Below, one piece after another: positions 10,101 to 14,896 of a stretch of 20,235 nt of DNA. Within the stretch, counting starts at the first letter, position 1. Every line of letters starts with the position of its first letter. Below the pieces are notes generated by a model. It saw only the letters and a list, made by a program, of their open reading frames with translations. It ran no database searches and was not told the origin of the DNA. Source of the DNA: Lachnospiraceae bacterium (lineage in GTDB: Bacteria; Bacillota; Clostridia; Lachnospirales; Lachnospiraceae); the NCBI GenBank assembly GCA_003453515.1, contig DMLD01000105.1, positions 1 through 20,235 on the forward strand, written 5' to 3'. Both the position numbers and the translations under genes were made by a program.

Positions 10101-10346
10101 CAAAAACATCTCGTCCGCCACTGCCGGTATAACAAAAAGCGTGAGGAGCAGCGCAACGCAGACCGCTCCCATGAGCGCTCTCATCCTCACTGTGTGATAC
10201 TTCACGTCAAAAAACAGCTGCCTGAACAGATGATGTATGCTTACGCACACAACCACCAGTACCGTCAGCGGCACTCTGAGTATCTTTACCTTTCTTCCGA
10301 TCTTCCCCAAGAGCCGGATGAGTCCGTTTTTCTTCCTATTCTCCAT
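4143..10346 (-). CDS. giant modular secreted/surface protein with MBG-like and Ig-like repeats and PQTGD C-terminal anchor
   Basis: A 2067-residue extracellular protein. The N-terminus has two hydrophobic segments (about 25-38 and 57-77), the second ending PAVA|DE like a signal peptidase site. A PTPTPTP linker and an acidic Thr/Asp/Glu stretch follow. The ectodomain repeats a super-module three times: an MBG-like strand block (GTY..., NYxF...GxLxV), a GWY-S-VTIxP-GY block (near 9035, 7365 and 5475) and an Ig-like block introduced by D-x-x-xP. A conserved beta domain (about 4910-4450) precedes a Gly/Ser linker, SPQTGD (2014-2019), a membrane helix (2021-2043), RRR and a 21-residue acidic tail. 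ATG 10346 is chosen because AGGAGGT lies 8 nt upstream; the frame stays open to 10499 without a ribosome binding site. GC falls to about 30-38% across 9100-9780 and exceeds 55% elsewhere. Likely an adhesin or polysaccharide/mucin-binding protein; ligand unknown. Confidence 0.85.
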   Translation of the reverse strand: MENRKKNGLIRLLGKIGRKVKILRVPLTVLVVVCVSIHHLFRQLFFDVKYHTVRMRALMGAVCVALLLTLFVIPAVADEMFLLTTEYEEITSEEEATPTPTPTPEIVEEVPSDDSTPTDVAEAPTTDEQTDDTAIADDEAQGEGTEAQGDGTTVKDDEGITYEVDENGNIIGGDDVKKLKKTGIAAKNVGDDTYPTIDVNDISINATIGGETSPVLSSNEYDYRSMPSISFSAVVKAGDVDITDQCEVIWNYSGDFNGFSKNNPFDFSDALPNPNVGTATFKCGVRYKGSSGNYTEKENFTTITIKPISLQKSNLSWENSGFDPSYDHSYYVCDDNECGIPRVVPDNAWTGTYGKITAEYEYYSTENYNEPISNPWKNPGTYFAKAKITKADNYKPGVLEFEDQPTFTVKYYPAPDKPYSIISNKTGEKVDGHDEYKWYLGDVTIKPTGGYTLSNTADGAYSSEGITYTETKDFGQGPGELYFMAEGKYPIYDTETGTKKAYTLGQIIYLDKELPTATLKLKLKQSGADTSSGSYTKGDVTYTVENVSDVGAGIDSDAGVWCYVSSTKTSGSAISTSSWGEPSKGGTISTENYPSGTVYVYVKLKDKAGNINYLEEQYITMDTNAPIFTSKSSGRVIESDDKIYYVGEGQSKVIVVSDNNKEKGDAGLNNPGGVTCEGGGDVGAINDDGTCEVTFQFSKLTDEPTEYKITATDKAGNTATRRIKIAKAVVNVDADASKIVLGSAVKNSGGTDVTGSVYGYGANDADVVKPVSLVLKGESSVTAKIVSAEMTGEGAGNFKIEGDKPNFTVRPKEKLDVLDGEMAYNGTIAVTYDLVAPDSEDFLSEHTVNVSVSFTVVKKELKVKYLGNTEFFHAKADFKLKLKEGYDYDTATKPGIGERFAVNDDEEEIAVMVSGFVYDQASNIESVKGYKDPTMPDIGKRHGLADKATKRVKPNSGAAKNYYFTCEEGTMTCVRRQLPDAREIVGTEGSNGWYTSKVTIQPSSKEGDTYTIMDYTSKVSSADGDNVTYADYAPSKDEDVDKTETGFKAAGYTFYNETTADGVTKYYYIHNEKTDEVSSLMSDVIWIDRTAAHETYTAADKADTKDGTIATKAEGDLPYISVDADKWSEFLHAITFGLYFNDKRTVTVHNVYDPNATEKEGSGIEKVEYLIQDKSATDPAVEGAKQRSGGYGDTETSEGSIESVIGNLDGWSNEGVHWSGSGEVSFNVDVEKTKIDEGYLYVRITNGAGLKTYLTIGRLIIFDSKGPTVTADHEANYDGSLKLSTEKEFADGATFIAEKVHFTISDSNLHAGSAEDPAVRVYKGTDISNASNIVGIIGEDGSSTGEQAVFINEKAEGAEKAETEWDITLYCGNYMNRELKDGKATYTIVAKDDSGFVTIRYFTIVKPIYDISMASQVFTTEVYGYGSATSKTLSSGNGWSRTSKANADANVTDLSLDTRGANYFNVEKTGSSSEWKITPKTNLNAGTYTAVATLTYDDTDGLTKKTNGNILFRVDKRELTATYLGDTIRVGEVPTTDGKLSVTGFITGEGVADSSDRTVQKASGYVSPVIKIPSNLTTTTIVTPSGGSADNYRFNYVGGVLTVVSRKAEKGTHYTVTGTLSDTGWYVSNITLAPKSGYVMTSDSLGKVTMNNILITQDTSDGNSKFYIKDSKTGEIYEQNIFTYKKDTVSPVITGVVDGSNYKANKKEITVTDDNLLRVAVNGTSQVVSGGKSTFNIVAEQKQTLFFIVAEDRAGHMTTSTVTLMQEDGADADDIIDEDDYDDSDDDMIQDDTNGSDDSDLGSFTKKVQLVDGAPSTTFTSTNKELKSNVLSSSERTVMKEGSDVNVRLRVQNIDGSVSQADKELVIAALGDYTVAKYLDITLWKTVGSGAEKQVTSTSDTISVTISIPSSIRSTTKSGKVRQFAIVRVHNGSATVLQDRDSSANTITINTSKFSVYALAYRDVDASRARVASSDSSGGGSSSGGSSSGGGSSGGSSGGSGVRAVETDGIVDGSPQTGDKAPIVPTAVGFGVALIGMITVIIIRRRMDYEWVYVDEDGNIIEEEDIR

Positions 10347-10509
10347 AATCGCCAACCTCCTGTCACTTAAAACAGATGATCCTAATTGAAAGGAAACGCT
10401 GAATCCTTCGTTGTTTCCGTAAAAATATGCTGCTGATATACTCCGTTTTTCCTGTCCTCTTTCATACGTCAGGGCATACTTCCCCCAACCCACTATCACA
10501 GTTACACTT

Positions 10510-10539
10510 AGTATACCACATCTTGTCTCAGCTTTGCAA
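10510..10539 (-). promoter_or_regulatory. probable promoter of the surface protein-fabV-aspartokinase operon
   Basis: On the minus strand TTGCAA (10539-10534), an 18-nt spacer and TATACT (10515-10510) preceded by TGG (extended -10) form a reasonable sigma-A promoter. Initiation near 10503 would give a leader of about 157 nt before the ATG at 10346. In that leader GGAAAC and GTTTCC could pair around a 15-nt loop (about 10400-10425); I recognise no known riboswitch. Confidence 0.5.
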
Positions 10540-10729
10540 GGATTTTTTCAAACACAAGATGCCATATTCTTGACAAAACCGCACAAAACTCTCTTTACAT
10601 ACGTTTCACCCGAGAGCGCACTGCCGGTACAAGATGTTGTGTCAGGCATACGAGATCGCCGTGTTTGCAGATGTTTGCTTTCAGCACGGCATTTGTCCGG
10701 GTTTTGTCGGCTTTACCGTTCAGGGTGCT

Positions 10730-10761
10730 CTGTCATCCGGAGTGCATTCTGTCATCCGGAG
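10730..10761. repeat. 13-bp direct repeat CTGTCATCCGGAG, two copies at 19-bp period
   Basis: Identical copies at 10730-10742 and 10749-10761. The 19-bp period (nearly two helical turns) is compatible with paired protein-binding sites, but no promoter is close, so a function is unproven. Confidence 0.7.
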
Positions 10762-10836
10762 ATCCTCTCCCACTTAGGCAAAGCGTCATTTCTTATATCG
10801 GCAGATCAGACAAATAAGTTGACAGCAGATCGTAGT

Positions 10837-10862
10837 TTTAGCTATTCGCTTTAGCTATTCGC
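10837..10862. repeat. perfect 13-bp tandem duplication TTTAGCTATTCGC
   Basis: Copies at 10837-10849 and 10850-10862, immediately next to the intrinsic terminator of the ATPase operon. Probably a replication-slippage duplication. Confidence 0.8.
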
Positions 10863-10889
10863 ATGAAAAAAGACCTGCCAAAGCAGGTC
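10863..10889 (-). terminator. Rho-independent terminator of the ATPase/coiled-coil operon
   Basis: Minus-strand GACCTGC, a TTTG loop, and GCAGGTC form a perfect 7-bp stem followed directly by TTTTTT. It lies about 45 nt after the stop of the coiled-coil ORF. Confidence 0.88.
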
Positions 10890-10934
10890 ATGTGAGAACG
10901 GTTCTTCCGTTTTGAATATTTGTTTGTGTTTTGG

Positions 10935-11246
10935 TTACTGCGCAGTTTCTTCGGATTTCGCTTCAGCAAGTTCCCGCTTAAGGCGCTCGATTTCGGCAGA
11001 CTGTTCACGAAGCTGCTTTTCAAGTCTTCTGATGATAGACTCGTTCGTCATGTTCATACTGGCTATGACATCTTCGTTATCAAAATAACTCTCAAACATC
11101 TTCATAAGTTCGCTCCTATCCGCCATCATATCAACAGCTCGACCATACAAGGCCTCAAACTCAGGATTGTCAGTAAGAAATCCCATCATCTGCTCGGCAT
11201 CACGGATAAACTCAGACCCTGCGAGCTCTTGCAACGGAAACGGCAT
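10935..11246 (-). CDS. small coiled-coil protein of unknown function overlapping the ATPase 3' end
   Basis: About 103 residues if started at ATG 11246 (TTG 11255 and ATG 11192 are also possible). The first part is an acidic helical region (FIRDAEQMMGFLTDNPEFEAL). The last 35 residues (IIRRLEKQLREQSAEIERL...) have clear heptad character and form a coiled coil. No convincing ribosome binding site precedes any of the starts. The 35-nt overlap with the preceding ATPase gene is larger than usual for coupled genes. The frame is +1 relative to the ATPase, and an A7 run lies just upstream (11263-11269), so this could be a C-terminal extension of the ATPase separated by a frameshift, or a gene remnant. 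A terminator follows, so it is at least in the transcript. I do not recognise the family. Confidence 0.55.
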   Translation of the reverse strand: MPFPLQELAGSEFIRDAEQMMGFLTDNPEFEALYGRAVDMMADRSELMKMFESYFDNEDVIASMNMTNESIIRRLEKQLREQSAEIERLKRELAEAKSEETAQ

Positions 11247-12366
11247 CCGAGACAAACTCGTCTTTTTTTACATAATCAGACAGGTAAGGAATGCAGAACA
11301 TGACCTTGCCTCGCTCAGGGGATGCAATTATACCGTAGTTTATGAGTTTCGACCTTTGCCTGCTCAGCTTGCTTTGTGTCACGCCAAGTCCGCGTGCTAT
11401 ATCCGATGTCTCAGCCAAGCGATCTGAATCCAGACAATCTGACATCATTTTCAAGTAAGTTACTTCTCCATCTGTGATCTCGTCTAGCAGCGGCTTAAGA
11501 GCCCGTTGTTCATACGCAAACAGAGCATTGTCGATGGCAACCTTCGCATCGTCTTTGGTAACACTGTATTTTTTTCCGGAAGAGCATTCATTTGCCCGCA
11601 AAACAAGATGATACCCCAGAAGCTGCATGATATACGGATGCCCATAGCTCGCTTGATTAAGCATATCAACTATCTCCCGGCTCACACTCAGTCCATTGAT
11701 CTTCAAAAACACCTTATCAAACGACTCAGACGCCTCTTCCCATGTGAACAGTCCCAGCTCTTCATGCGACGCCCTTCTCAGATAAGTACATCCTTCATGC
11801 TTTATTACATCGGAATAAATGTAAGGAAGTCCGGCGACAGCCAACATGATGTCATATCCTTTTCTCGACGCCATCTGAAAAGCGTTGCAGAGCGTGGACA
11901 GATCATCAATAGGCACTTTCTGTATCTCATCGACCGTGACAAGGATGCCGTTTTTGCATTTTGAACATGCTTCCAACAATAGTGCCTGCAGATTTTTCTT
12001 TCCGATATGCTCCGTCTTTGACACAGATCCACCGCTTAAGCCGGCTCCAACCCCGAGCACACTCATACTTGCATTCGGACTTATCGTTTTTGTGACTTCA
12101 TCATAACCGGTCAGCGTATAGATAAGCTGTGAGATCGTATCCTCCGGTCCCAGATCAATCACTCTTCTTTTTTTCGCCTCAGCCCTTATGGAAAGTTGCT
12201 CCAACAGCGCTGTTTTCCCACTACCGCGAGTGCCTGTGATAAACAAAGCGCGGTCATCACTCCCCACATCGACCATCGCATAATCAAACATAGTCAATAT
12301 TCTTTCACGACCAAAAAAAACATCCGGCTTGCCTCCAAATATCGGAGAAAAGGGGTTTGAAAACAC
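11212..12366 (-). CDS. AAA/STAND-like ATP-binding protein with C-terminal winged helix
   Basis: A 384-residue cytosolic P-loop ATPase. It opens with NPFSPIFGGKPDVFFGRE, the FG-x-P-x-F-x-GRE N-terminus common to a family of bacterial 'ATP-binding proteins' of unknown role. Walker A is GTRGSGKT (45-52), Walker B is ILVTVDEIQ (141-149, D146-E147), and an AAA lid with YGHPYIMQLLGYH follows. The end (about 300-365) looks like a winged helix-turn-helix (SDIARGLGVTQSKLSRQRSKLINYGII), suggesting DNA binding. The start is GTG with a ten-base GGAGGTGATC ribosome binding site 9 nt upstream, unusually strong. Its promoter carries repeated GACATAAAA motifs, which it may bind itself (inference). Related ATPases occur in mobile or defence-like neighbourhoods, but nothing here proves such a role. 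Confidence 0.8.
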   Translation of the reverse strand: MFSNPFSPIFGGKPDVFFGRERILTMFDYAMVDVGSDDRALFITGTRGSGKTALLEQLSIRAEAKKRRVIDLGPEDTISQLIYTLTGYDEVTKTISPNASMSVLGVGAGLSGGSVSKTEHIGKKNLQALLLEACSKCKNGILVTVDEIQKVPIDDLSTLCNAFQMASRKGYDIMLAVAGLPYIYSDVIKHEGCTYLRRASHEELGLFTWEEASESFDKVFLKINGLSVSREIVDMLNQASYGHPYIMQLLGYHLVLRANECSSGKKYSVTKDDAKVAIDNALFAYEQRALKPLLDEITDGEVTYLKMMSDCLDSDRLAETSDIARGLGVTQSKLSRQRSKLINYGIIASPERGKVMFCIPYLSDYVKKDEFVSDAVSVARARRV

Positions 12367-12401
12367 GTTCGATCACCTCCGTACGTATGTACTATATACA
12401 T

Positions 12402-12430
12402 ATTATACAAAGATGCGAATTTTATGTCAA
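12402..12430 (-). promoter_or_regulatory. consensus sigma-A promoter of the STAND-like ATPase gene
   Basis: TTGACA (12430-12425), exactly 17 nt, and TATAAT (12407-12402) on the minus strand match both consensus hexamers perfectly. Initiation is expected near 12395, giving a leader of about 29 nt. The -35 box overlaps one copy of the repeated motif GACATAAAA, so a protein bound to the repeats would block RNA polymerase. Confidence 0.85.
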
Positions 12431-12503
12431 GTATGTATTTTATGTCTTGTATACATATTTATGTCTTTTATGTCTTTTATACATTTTTTTCGCGTTTTAT
12501 GCC
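12420..12503 (-). repeat. GACATAAAA repeats upstream of the ATPase gene (putative operator array)
   Basis: Minus-strand motif GACATAAAA is exact at 12428-12420, 12446-12438 and 12474-12466. It has one mismatch at 12465-12457 (GACATAAAT) and 12503-12495 (GGCATAAAA). Between them are GTATAAAA and ATGTATAC elements of similar composition. Spacing is 18, 19, 9 and 29 bp. The proximal copy covers the -35 box. The array fills the whole 139-bp gap, so no terminator for the FMN reductase gene is visible. Confidence 0.75.
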
Positions 12504-12505
12504 TT

Positions 12506-13129
12506 TTATACATTTCTAACAAAATGAGTCCACTTATGCTCTTCCTTTTCGGGCATCCCATACTCTGCCTTTCCAAGCGCTATGGCTTTCATCAGAAACG
12601 ACATATTTCTTGCAAGAACACGCATATTATACAGCCCTTCAGCATCATAAGCAGCCTCACCCGGTTCCCTGCCGTGTACACTGTTCCAATATTCACTTGA
12701 CGCCACCGGCATTCCCGATATAGTAAAATACTTATTCAGTTCATCGAATGTTGCGGATAAGCCTCCGCGTCTTGCCACTACGACCGAAGCCCCGACCTTC
12801 ATCGTCTTATCGAAGCCTGTACTGTAAAACAGCCTGTCCAAAAAGGCTATAAGCGTAGCATTTGCAGATGCATAGTACACCGGACTTGCGATCACCAGTC
12901 CGTCAGCAGCCTCGAACAGCGGTGCAGCCTTATTTACAGCATCGTCAAATACGCACTTTCCCTTCTGCACACAGGAATTACAAGCTATACAGCCTCTTAT
13001 ATCCTGATTTCCGATATTCAAAACCTCCGTCTCTATGCCTTCCTTTTCAAATACCTCTACCATCTCGCCAAGAGCTATGGAAGTGTTGCCCTTGATCCTC
13101 GGCGAACCATTTACAATAAGTACCTTCAT
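12506..13129 (-). CDS. NADPH-dependent FMN reductase / flavodoxin-fold protein with four-Cys motif
   Basis: A 207-residue flavoprotein. MKVLIVNGSPRIKGNTSIAL contains the FMN phosphate-binding loop GSPRxxGNT at 8-16. CIACNSCVQKGKC supplies cysteines 47, 50, 53 and 59 in a Cx2Cx2Cx5C arrangement, like the compact cluster motif of iron-sulfur flavoproteins and many anaerobe FMN reductases. SPVYYASANATLIAFLDR is the conserved flavin-contacting segment. It likely moves electrons from reduced carriers to small oxidants, quinones or nitro compounds in the cytosol; the substrate is unknown. ATG 13129 is chosen because AAAGGAGG lies 10 nt upstream; an upstream in-frame ATG at 13159 lacks one. It has its own promoter and lies downstream of the DUF4143 ATPase on the same strand. 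Whether the cysteines bind a 4Fe-4S cluster or only structure the loop cannot be seen. Confidence 0.88.
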   Translation of the reverse strand: MKVLIVNGSPRIKGNTSIALGEMVEVFEKEGIETEVLNIGNQDIRGCIACNSCVQKGKCVFDDAVNKAAPLFEAADGLVIASPVYYASANATLIAFLDRLFYSTGFDKTMKVGASVVVARRGGLSATFDELNKYFTISGMPVASSEYWNSVHGREPGEAAYDAEGLYNMRVLARNMSFLMKAIALGKAEYGMPEKEEHKWTHFVRNV

Positions 13130-13164
13130 AATGTTGCAGCCTCCTTTACAATACTTCAAATATC

Positions 13165-13193
13165 ATCTTAAATCTTTTTTCACTGCTTTTCAA
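13165..13193 (-). promoter_or_regulatory. probable promoter of the FMN reductase gene
   Basis: Minus-strand TTGAAA (13193-13188), 17 nt, then TAAGAT (13170-13165). Initiation near 13158 gives a leader of about 29 nt with AAAGGAGG. The region also holds an inverted pair ACTGCTTTT / AAAAGCAGT (13182-13190 and about 13217-13226) flanking the -35 side. This could be an operator or a weak structure after the upstream gene; no T-run follows it. Confidence 0.5.
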
Positions 13194-13234
13194 GTGTTAT
13201 TCGAGATTTCTTGCAAAAAAGCAGTATTCCATGT

Positions 13235-14590
13235 TCATATAAGCGGAACCATATATAGAGGAACAAACCTTATCCCGTCCTTTTCCTCATAATCCTTTGA
13301 ATGGATCACCAGCGGTTTATCTGTTTGCTCGGAATACTTTTTTATAAACTTCTTAAGCGAAGACAGCGTATATCTGGGACCGGATTTCACTTCGATCGGA
13401 GTTATGTTGTGACGAGATGTGATCTTCGATTTCGCAATGAGAAAATCTATCTCCATACGCGAATCCTTGTCCGTTCTGTCGGGATTGTTATAATAATACA
13501 GCGACCTTCCCGAAGCAACAAGCATCTGAGAAACCACATTCTCAATGATCATTCCCATGTTCACTTCTAGCTTGTCAAGAAGGATTTTTTTGTAGATCTC
13601 CTCACTCATCACACCATTTTCATCAAATGAATGACTTATCAAAAGACCTGTGTCCGCCATATAACACTTTAAGGCGACCCTATCCCTGTTCTGCTTCAAC
13701 CCAAGCGCCGGATCTCTCGTGTTAAAGCAGAGATTGACGATCATGGAATCCTGCAGCCAGAAAAGCGCATCCTCGTATTCTCTATACCTTGCCCCTCTTG
13801 ACAATGATGACAGTTTAAACCTCGTGTCATGCTTCGACAGACTAGAAGGGATCTCATCAAACATCGCCTGTACCTTCAGAGAGTCTTTTCCGGAAAACTT
13901 GACTATGTCCTGACGATACAGTCCCAGAATATCCCTTTTCACCATGTCGACCTCACCAAAATCCCTGTTGTTTACATATTCGTCGACTGCCTGCGGCATA
14001 CCGCCCACTATCAGATATTGTCGAAAAAGGTTGATCGCCTTTCTGTGGAGAGCCTGCCCCATCGGTTTTCCGGAATAAAACCTGTCAGATATGACATCCT
14101 GCATTCCATCCTCTCCCACAGCCCACAAAAATTCCTCAAAATCCAGAGGGAACATTTTTATATGACGCTCTTCAGAAGGAATTTGTATGTCCATAATGTT
14201 TTTTTTCAAAGAAATAAGTGACCCTGTTTCGATGTAGTGGTATCTTCCGTCAGCAACAAGAAACTTGATAGCTTCTCTAGCCCTCGGAAAGCGCTGTACC
14301 TCATCAAAAATGATAAGCGACTCGCCCTCATACAGCTTCACCCCGAACAATTCTGACAGAAGCATAAAAAATGTATCAAGGTTAACAAGTTCATTTTCAA
14401 AAATAGCCCTTACATCTTCGCCCACTCTGGTAAAATCGATTACAAGATATGAACGGTACTCATTTTTGGCAAACTCGGTAGCAATATAACTCTTGCCTAC
14501 ACGTCTTGCCCCATCGATCAAAAGTGCAGTTTTTCCGGCACTTTTATTCTTCCATTCCAACAACGAATCATATATTTTTCTTCTTAGCAA
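13235..14590 (-). CDS. AAA-family ATPase with C-terminal DUF4143 (nuclease-like) domain
   Basis: A 451-residue member of the AAA_14 + DUF4143 family, common in anaerobic bacteria and archaea and with no established function. Walker A is DGARRVGKS (26-34) and Walker B is SLIIFDEVQRF (91-101, D96-E97). The sensor-like YIETGSLISLK and the characteristic FPLDFEEFLWA and YLIVGGMPQAV segments follow. The C-terminal half has DTGLL and then MEIDFLIAK...ITPIEVKSG (about 388-414), an E-x-D...E-x-K pattern like PD-(D/E)xK nucleases. The start is TTG at 14590, with GAGGGGG about 9 nt upstream; no ATG is near. The promoter region carries four copies of a 13-bp motif, one inside the -35/-10 spacer, suggesting tight repression, possibly by the protein itself or by a partner. 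Full length; no truncation seen. Confidence 0.88.
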   Translation of the reverse strand: MLRRKIYDSLLEWKNKSAGKTALLIDGARRVGKSYIATEFAKNEYRSYLVIDFTRVGEDVRAIFENELVNLDTFFMLLSELFGVKLYEGESLIIFDEVQRFPRAREAIKFLVADGRYHYIETGSLISLKKNIMDIQIPSEERHIKMFPLDFEEFLWAVGEDGMQDVISDRFYSGKPMGQALHRKAINLFRQYLIVGGMPQAVDEYVNNRDFGEVDMVKRDILGLYRQDIVKFSGKDSLKVQAMFDEIPSSLSKHDTRFKLSSLSRGARYREYEDALFWLQDSMIVNLCFNTRDPALGLKQNRDRVALKCYMADTGLLISHSFDENGVMSEEIYKKILLDKLEVNMGMIIENVVSQMLVASGRSLYYYNNPDRTDKDSRMEIDFLIAKSKITSRHNITPIEVKSGPRYTLSSLKKFIKKYSEQTDKPLVIHSKDYEEKDGIRFVPLYMVPLI

Positions 14591-14612
14591 ATAGAATCAC
14601 CCCCTCAAATGT

Positions 14613-14641
14613 ATAATATCACGTTTTCAAGATTTTGTAAA
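14613..14641 (-). promoter_or_regulatory. promoter of the DUF4143 ATPase with an operator in the spacer
   Basis: Minus-strand TTTACA (14641-14636), 17 nt, TATTAT (14618-14613). The 17-nt spacer contains a whole copy of the repeat CTTGAAAACGTGA (14631-14619). Initiation near 14606 would leave only about 16 nt before the TTG start, just enough for GAGGGGG. Confidence 0.65.
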
Positions 14642-14726
14642 CGTGTTTTTCTCACGTTTTCAAGCTTAACTCGGGGGTAATCACGTTTTCAAGGTTTTCA
14701 AAGTGCTGTTTTCCCACGTTTTCAAG
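14619..14726 (-). repeat. four 13-bp CTTGAAAACGTGA repeats upstream of the DUF4143 ATPase
   Basis: On the plus strand TCACGTTTTCAAG is exact at 14619-14631, 14652-14664 and 14681-14693. It is 12/13 at 14714-14726 (CCACGTTTTCAAG). Start-to-start distances are 33, 29 and 33 bp, close to three helical turns, so copies lie roughly on one DNA face. An additional inverted half-site AAACGTG (14639-14645) faces CACGTTT of the second copy. The array sits between the divergent ATPase and MBL-fold hydrolase genes. Confidence 0.9.
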
Positions 14727-14825
14727 ATTAACGGGATAGGATGATCCGGGTTTGCTCGTATCTGCTCGTATTCACAAGGAGATGCAGATCCGCGGGCAGC
14801 TACACTACATCTTGTAATATTTCTA

Positions 14826-14854
14826 TTGACACATATACCCAAATATTGTATAAT
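14826..14854 (+). promoter_or_regulatory. perfect consensus sigma-A promoter of the MBL-fold hydrolase gene
   Basis: TTGACA (14826-14831), 17 nt, TATAAT (14849-14854). Initiation near 14861 gives a leader of about 36 nt with AGAGGG before the ATG at 14897. The CTTGAAAACGTGA repeats end 100 bp upstream. Confidence 0.9.
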
Positions 14855-14896
14855 AACAAGAAGATTAGACGCATATATTGTAGAGGGACTTATGTG

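Larger units (their letters stand above)
10540..10862. other. intergenic region, no gene seen
   Basis: About 320 nt between the surface-protein promoter and the terminator of the ATPase operon. Open frames here have poor amino-acid character and no ribosome binding site. Two short direct repeats are present and listed separately. I see no RNA gene or convincing plus-strand promoter with both boxes. Confidence 0.6.

Noticed and set aside
10347..10499. N-terminal extension of the surface protein to 10499
   Set aside because: No ribosome binding site precedes the upstream start, the residues are not signal-peptide-like, and AGGAGGT sits correctly before ATG 10346.
10347..10503. Riboswitch in the surface-protein leader
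   Set aside because: I looked for known cores such as c-di-GMP, SAM and T-box and saw none; only one modest hairpin.
10534..10854. Plus-strand 106-codon frame in the intergenic region
   Set aside because: The start would be TTG inside the minus-strand promoter, there is no ribosome binding site, and the residue composition is not protein-like.
11255..11275. dnaX-type -1 programmed frameshift at the A-run in the ATPase gene
   Set aside because: The downstream frame needs +1 (or -2), not -1, so the A-AAA-AAG logic does not apply.
14619..14726. CRISPR-like spaced repeats
   Set aside because: Repeats are only 13 bp, spacers are 16-20 bp, there are four copies, no cas genes are present, and one copy sits exactly in a promoter spacer; operator sites fit better.
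14741..14896. Upstream extension of the MBL-fold protein
   Set aside because: It would place the consensus promoter inside the coding region and lacks a ribosome binding site.
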